A DNA stretch of 8,787 bases from an uncultured Leuconostoc sp. (GTDB lineage: Bacteria > Bacillota > Bacilli > Lactobacillales > Lactobacillaceae): NCBI GenBank assembly GCA_900554745.1, contig USIU01000038.1, forward strand, positions 1 to 8,787, written 5' to 3'. The notes beneath the pieces are model-generated. The model did not search any database, was not told where the DNA came from, and worked only from the letters and a program-made list of their open reading frames with translations. Positions 6,235-8,787 of the stretch are shown here, one piece after another (positions within the stretch are counted from its first letter, which is position 1; each line of letters opens with the position of its first letter). Made by a program: the position numbers and the translations under genes.

Positions 6235-6531
6235 ATGGCAAACCAAGAAGATATTCAAAAGATCACACTTGTTGACGAAAACGGCGACGAAGCATTATAC
6301 GAAGTCCTATTTACTTTCCATTCTGAAGAATACGGCAAGGATTACATCTTGCTTGTACCAGAAGGTGTGGAAGACGATGAAGAAGTAGATATTCAAGCCT
6401 ACATCTTTAACCCTGATGAAAATGGGGACGCCACTGAAGAAGATTTGATTCAAATCGAAGATGATAAAGAATGGGATATGGTTGAAGAAGTTCTCAATAC
6501 TTTCTTAGAAGACGATTCAAATTTTGAATAA
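6235..6531 (+). CDS. yrzB: UPF0473/DUF1292 family protein YrzB
   Basis: A 98-residue, very acidic protein (about 34 Asp/Glu) of unknown function, conserved next to ruvX in Firmicutes. The diagnostic core is ITLVDENGDEALYEVLFTFH (10-29), followed by YGKDYILLVPEG (33-44) and the C-terminal acidic stretch IEDDKEWDMVEEVLNTF (74-90). The MANQEDI start matches the family's usual N-terminus and length. Its Shine-Dalgarno is poor: the 20 nt upstream (CGCGCAAAGCACGAATT) have no GGAG-like core. An in-frame GTG at 6184 has GGGAG (6173-6177) 6 nt before it and would add 17 residues. Those codons do not resemble any family sequence I know, so I prefer 6235 but less firmly than usual. Terminators lie on both sides, so it appears monocistronic. 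Confidence 0.9.
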   Translation: MANQEDIQKITLVDENGDEALYEVLFTFHSEEYGKDYILLVPEGVEDDEEVDIQAYIFNPDENGDATEEDLIQIEDDKEWDMVEEVLNTFLEDDSNFE

Positions 6532-6536
6532 GCAGG

Positions 6537-6560
6537 AAGAAACGCGCTGGCGTTTTTTTT
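6537..6560 (+). terminator. Rho-independent terminator after yrzB
   Basis: AAACGC (6540-6545) pairs with GCGTTT (6550-6555) around GCTG and can extend by AAG against further Ts. It is followed by an uninterrupted run of Ts (6553-6560). It lies 5 nt after the yrzB stop. Confidence 0.88.
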
Positions 6561-6578
6561 GTTACAAAAGTTTAACAA
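6559..6578 (+). repeat. AT-rich imperfect palindrome upstream of the cydA promoter
   Basis: TTGTTACA (6559-6566) and TTTAACAA (6571-6578) are inverted copies with one mismatch in 8, around AAAG. The element ends just upstream of the -35, a typical operator position. It is like a Rex (NADH/NAD+ sensor) site in its TTGT...ACAA ends, but the arms are two bases further apart than the 18-bp Rex consensus, so the regulator is uncertain. Confidence 0.5.
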
Positions 6579-6579
6579 T

Positions 6580-6609
6580 TTGATGGCTTATCGAGTGATA
6601 AACTATTAT
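6580..6609 (+). promoter_or_regulatory. cydA: Probable cydAB promoter
   Basis: TTGATG (6580-6585, 4 of 6) and TATTAT (6604-6609, 5 of 6) are separated by 18 nt. This follows the yrzB terminator and precedes a ~95-nt leader to the cydA start. The palindrome TTATC-GAGT-GATAA lies entirely in the spacer. Confidence 0.5.
6588..6601 (+). repeat. Perfect palindrome between cydA -35 and -10
   Basis: TTATC (6588-6592) and GATAA (6597-6601) are exact inverse complements around GAGT. Placement in the promoter spacer suggests a repressor or activator operator. I do not recognise the motif. Confidence 0.5.
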
Positions 6610-6615
6610 GTAGAA

Positions 6616-6711
6616 GAGTGAGCAAGCAGCTTGATCGCTCAAATATTAGACGATATAACTACTTTAAGTGCGCATTCGTGTTGGCGAGCGAGTTATATTT
6701 TGGAGGAACAC
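6616..6711 (+). other. cydA 5' leader with weak secondary structure
   Basis: The stretch between the presumed start of transcription and the cydA ATG contains no supported small gene. TGAGC (6619-6623) can pair with GCTCA (6637-6641), with AAG/CTT inside (6624-6626 with 6630-6632). CGC...TCG near 6671-6678 can pair with CGAGCG (6685-6690). The leader ends in a strong RBS, GGAGG at 6702-6706, 5 nt before the start. No known riboswitch class is recognised. Confidence 0.4.
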
Positions 6712-8184
6712 ATGGTTACATTAGTAGGGATACTTGACCTTGCGCGTTTTCAATTCGCAATGACAACGATTTTCCACTTCTTCTTTGTGCCGATGTCAAT
6801 CGGACTAGGTGTGGTGGTATCAGTCATGGAAACGATGTATGTTATCAAAAAAGATGAGACATACAAGAAAATGGCGCAATTTTGGGGCAAGATTTTCTTG
6901 TTGAGTTTTGCGGTCGGTGTTGTGACCGGCTTGATTCAAGAATTTCAATTTGGTATGAACTGGTCTGAATATTCACGTTATGTGGGGGATATTTTCGGTT
7001 CATTGTTGGCCATTGAAGCGTTGGTCGCATTCTTTGCGGAATCAACTTTCATTGGTCTGTGGGTGTTTACTTGGGATCGTTTCAAGCCAAGTATTCACGT
7101 CTTGTTCATTTGGATTACAACGATTGGTTCGGCCATGTCATCACTTTGGATTTTGGCAGCCAACTCATTTATGCAAAATCCTGTTGGTTATGCGATTGAT
7201 AACCACATGGGACGCGCCGAACTGAAGAGCTTTGGGGCATTGTTGGCGAACAAGCAGTTGTGGGTTGAATTCCCGCACGTGATTGTTGGGACATTAGTGA
7301 CAGCTGGTTTATTGGTTGCCGGCATGGCAGCTTTCAAATTGCTAAAGTTGAAAAAAGGTGATAGCGAAGTCCCATTCTTCCGTAAGTCAATTAACATTGC
7401 GTTGATTGTCGGCTTGATTGGGGTTGCGGGTGCTTTGGTCACTGGTGATAAGCACGCCTATGATTTGCAATCAATGCAACCTATGAAGTATGCAGCGATG
7501 GAAGGTGTGGATAAGACGATCAATTCTGCTGATCGTAAGGATAAGGCCCAACCTTGGTCATTGATTTCCGTGACAAATCCTAAGACACACGAAGTGATTG
7601 CTAATGTGGAAATCCCATATGTTTTGTCAATTTTGGGGAACCACTCATTGACTGGCGGTAAGACAGTCGGCACGACTGAATTGGAAAAGGAATTCCAAAA
7701 GAAGTACGGTAAGGCAAATCCTGAAATCAAGAGTTATTATGTGCCTGAAAACACCTTGTTCTACTCATTCCGTGTGATGGCGATGGGTGCCGGGGCACTC
7801 TTGCTCCTTGGTGTTGTGGCGCTTTGGATGAACCGTCGCAAGTCACAATTGATCTTGACACAACGTTGGTTCTTGTGGCTGATGGGAATTGCGACTTTTG
7901 CCCCATTTGCCATCAACACAGCGGGTTGGTTAGTGACTGAATTAGGTCGTTATCCATGGGTTGTTTACGGTTTGATGCCAATTAGTGAGGCGGTTTCACC
8001 AAATGTGTCAACAGCATCATTGTTGATTTCAAACATTGTTTACTTCTTGACATTTGCGTCACTCGGCGGTGTGATGATCTGGTTGGCGCGTCGTGTTTTG
8101 CACGCGGGTCCAAATGCCGAGGAAACAGAACACTTGTCTCCAAGTGATCCATACAGTCACTTGGCTAAGGGAGGTGAAGCCTAA
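6712..8184 (+). CDS. cydA: Cytochrome bd ubiquinol/menaquinol oxidase subunit I
   Basis: A 490-residue polytopic membrane protein, the quinol-oxidising, haem-bearing subunit of cytochrome bd oxidase that reduces O2 to water. Predicted haem ligands are His22 in IFHFFFVPMSIGLG (20-33; E. coli His19, b595), His189 in VEFPHV (185-190; E. coli His186, b558) and Met356 in SFRVM (352-356; E. coli Met393, b558). The conserved acids of the GDIFGSLLAIEALVAFFAES segment are Glu102 and Glu110 (E. coli Glu99, Glu107). The quinol site QPMKYAAMEG (256-265) keeps Lys259 and Glu264 (E. coli Lys252, Glu257). GWLVTELGRYPW (405-416) is also typical. The Q-loop region is short, as in Gram-positive enzymes. The start is the ATG after GGAGG (6702-6706); an in-frame TTG at 6631 lacks support. 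The stop overlaps cydB by 1 nt (TAATG). Lactic acid bacteria generally need external haem to use this enzyme. Confidence 0.97.
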   Translation: MVTLVGILDLARFQFAMTTIFHFFFVPMSIGLGVVVSVMETMYVIKKDETYKKMAQFWGKIFLLSFAVGVVTGLIQEFQFGMNWSEYSRYVGDIFGSLLAIEALVAFFAESTFIGLWVFTWDRFKPSIHVLFIWITTIGSAMSSLWILAANSFMQNPVGYAIDNHMGRAELKSFGALLANKQLWVEFPHVIVGTLVTAGLLVAGMAAFKLLKLKKGDSEVPFFRKSINIALIVGLIGVAGALVTGDKHAYDLQSMQPMKYAAMEGVDKTINSADRKDKAQPWSLISVTNPKTHEVIANVEIPYVLSILGNHSLTGGKTVGTTELEKEFQKKYGKANPEIKSYYVPENTLFYSFRVMAMGAGALLLLGVVALWMNRRKSQLILTQRWFLWLMGIATFAPFAINTAGWLVTELGRYPWVVYGLMPISEAVSPNVSTASLLISNIVYFLTFASLGGVMIWLARRVLHAGPNAEETEHLSPSDPYSHLAKGGEA

Positions 8185-8787
8185 TGAGTACACTAGAAAT
8201 TTTATGGTTTGTTTTAATTGGCGTCTTGTGGGCTGGCTTCTTCTTCCTGGAAGGTTTCGACTTCGGGATTGGGATGCAATTCATCTTCAATGCGCGTGAC
8301 GAAAATGATCGTGACGCCTTGTACGAAGCCATTGGACCGAACTGGGATGCCAATGAAGTGTGGTTGATTACTGCCGGTGGGGCTATGTTTGCGGCCTTTC
8401 CAAATTGGTACGCGTCACTGTTCTCTGGTTTCTATTTGATGCTATTGATTGTGTTGTTGGCTTTGATCTATCGTGGGGTTTCCTTTGAATTCCGTGAACA
8501 AATGCCAACGATTCAAGGCACACAGCTTTGGGAACGTTTGATTGGCATCACATCAGTGATGGTGCCATTCTTCTTGGGGATGATTTTTACCGCTATGGTA
8601 TCAGGCACACCAATTGATGCCCGTGGTGACTTAACAGCTGGTTTCTTTGACTATGTGACGCCATTTACGTTGGTGGGTGGCGTTGCGGTGGCATTGATGA
8701 GCTATGTACACGGCTTGAACTATACACGCTTGCGTATTATCGGCCCATTGCGTGATCGTGCGGTAACACAACTCAAGTACTTGTATC
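8184..8787 (+). CDS. cydB: Cytochrome bd oxidase subunit II, N-terminal part
   Basis: The first 201 codons of the membrane partner of CydA, cut by the window end. The ATG overlaps the cydA stop by one base and has a very strong RBS, AAGGGAGGTGA (8167-8177), inside the end of cydA. Family signatures are GFFFLEGFDFGIGM (18-31), GPNWDANEVWLITAGGAMFAAFPNWYASLFSGFY (51-84) and LIYRGVSFEFRE (94-105). In most homologues I recall, the second motif reads GPVWDGNEVW, so Asn53 and Ala56 are small deviations. Hydrophobic stretches at about 6-22, 59-76, 80-97, 118-139 and 160-176 are probable membrane helices. Without cydB the oxidase does not assemble. cydC/cydD, the exporter often found next, would lie beyond the window. 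Confidence 0.96.
   Translation, partial: MSTLEILWFVLIGVLWAGFFFLEGFDFGIGMQFIFNARDENDRDALYEAIGPNWDANEVWLITAGGAMFAAFPNWYASLFSGFYLMLLIVLLALIYRGVSFEFREQMPTIQGTQLWERLIGITSVMVPFFLGMIFTAMVSGTPIDARGDLTAGFFDYVTPFTLVGGVAVALMSYVHGLNYTRLRIIGPLRDRAVTQLKYLY

Noticed and set aside
6171..6275. Possible 34-codon leader ORF (GTG 6171 to TGA 6275) overlapping the yrzB start
   Set aside because: The SD-like AAGGGAG is only 3 nt from the GTG, the peptide is not recognisable, and the hairpin already explains the sequence constraint. Kept only as one option in the yrzB leader finding.
6559..6578. Canonical Rex operator upstream of cydA
   Set aside because: The arms TTGTTA and TAACAA are separated by 8 nt and not 6, and the half sites lack the usual TTGTGA. 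Reported only as a palindrome of unknown binder.
6580..6595. FNR/Flp box TTGAT....ATCAA in the cydA promoter
   Set aside because: The right half reads ATCGA and the gap is 5 nt; the match is poor.
6631..6711. In-frame TTG at 6631 extending CydA by 27 residues
   Set aside because: No RBS and no family similarity. ATG 6712 follows GGAGG and gives the normal CydA N-terminus.

Overview
The window is an ordinary chromosomal segment of a low-to-mid G+C Gram-positive bacterium, most likely a heterofermentative lactic acid bacterium of the Lactobacillaceae/Leuconostocaceae. Weissella is my best guess but is not provable from sequence alone. The reasons are the conserved Firmicutes order alaS-ireB-ruvX-yrzB, a T-box leader on alaS, a Gram-positive-type cydA with a short Q-loop, an aminotransferase-fold protein closely resembling the isoleucine 2-epimerase of Lactobacillus buchneri as I remember it, strong AGGAGG-type ribosome binding sites, and many ATG starts with TTG/GTG codon-rich coding sequence. 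All genes are on the + strand. I see no insertion sequence, phage gene, CRISPR array, tRNA or rRNA.

Bases 1-2348 are an amino-acid module. It holds the C-terminal part of an APC-superfamily (CAT-type) amino acid permease, a strong hairpin terminator, and 63 nt after the permease stop a class III PLP enzyme that is probably a branched-chain amino acid racemase/isoleucine 2-epimerase.

Bases 2349-5285 are alaS with its own extended -10 promoter and a roughly 215-nt T-box leader. The leader carries an alanine specifier (GCU or GCG), a stem I, a tetraloop hairpin and a textbook TGGTACC bulge. The usual second, competing terminator is not visible. The bulge-bearing helix is itself extended to about 21 base pairs and runs straight into a U-rich tract. 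AlaS is full length, but the editing-site cysteine of the family (E. coli Cys666) is Asp683 here.

Bases 5286-6560 hold the small conserved genes ireB, ruvX (overlapping by 1 nt) and, after a terminator, yrzB. Two strong inverted repeats sit in the untranslated leaders, one upstream of ireB and one upstream of yrzB. The yrzB leader is also odd because its conventional ATG has almost no Shine-Dalgarno sequence.

Bases 6561-8787 are the start of the cytochrome bd oxidase operon: a promoter region with two palindromes around a -35/-10 pair, a ~95-nt leader, complete cydA and the first 201 codons of cydB, which overlaps cydA by 1 nt. No wholly new system is evident. The most interesting signals are in the non-coding leaders and in the AlaS editing site.
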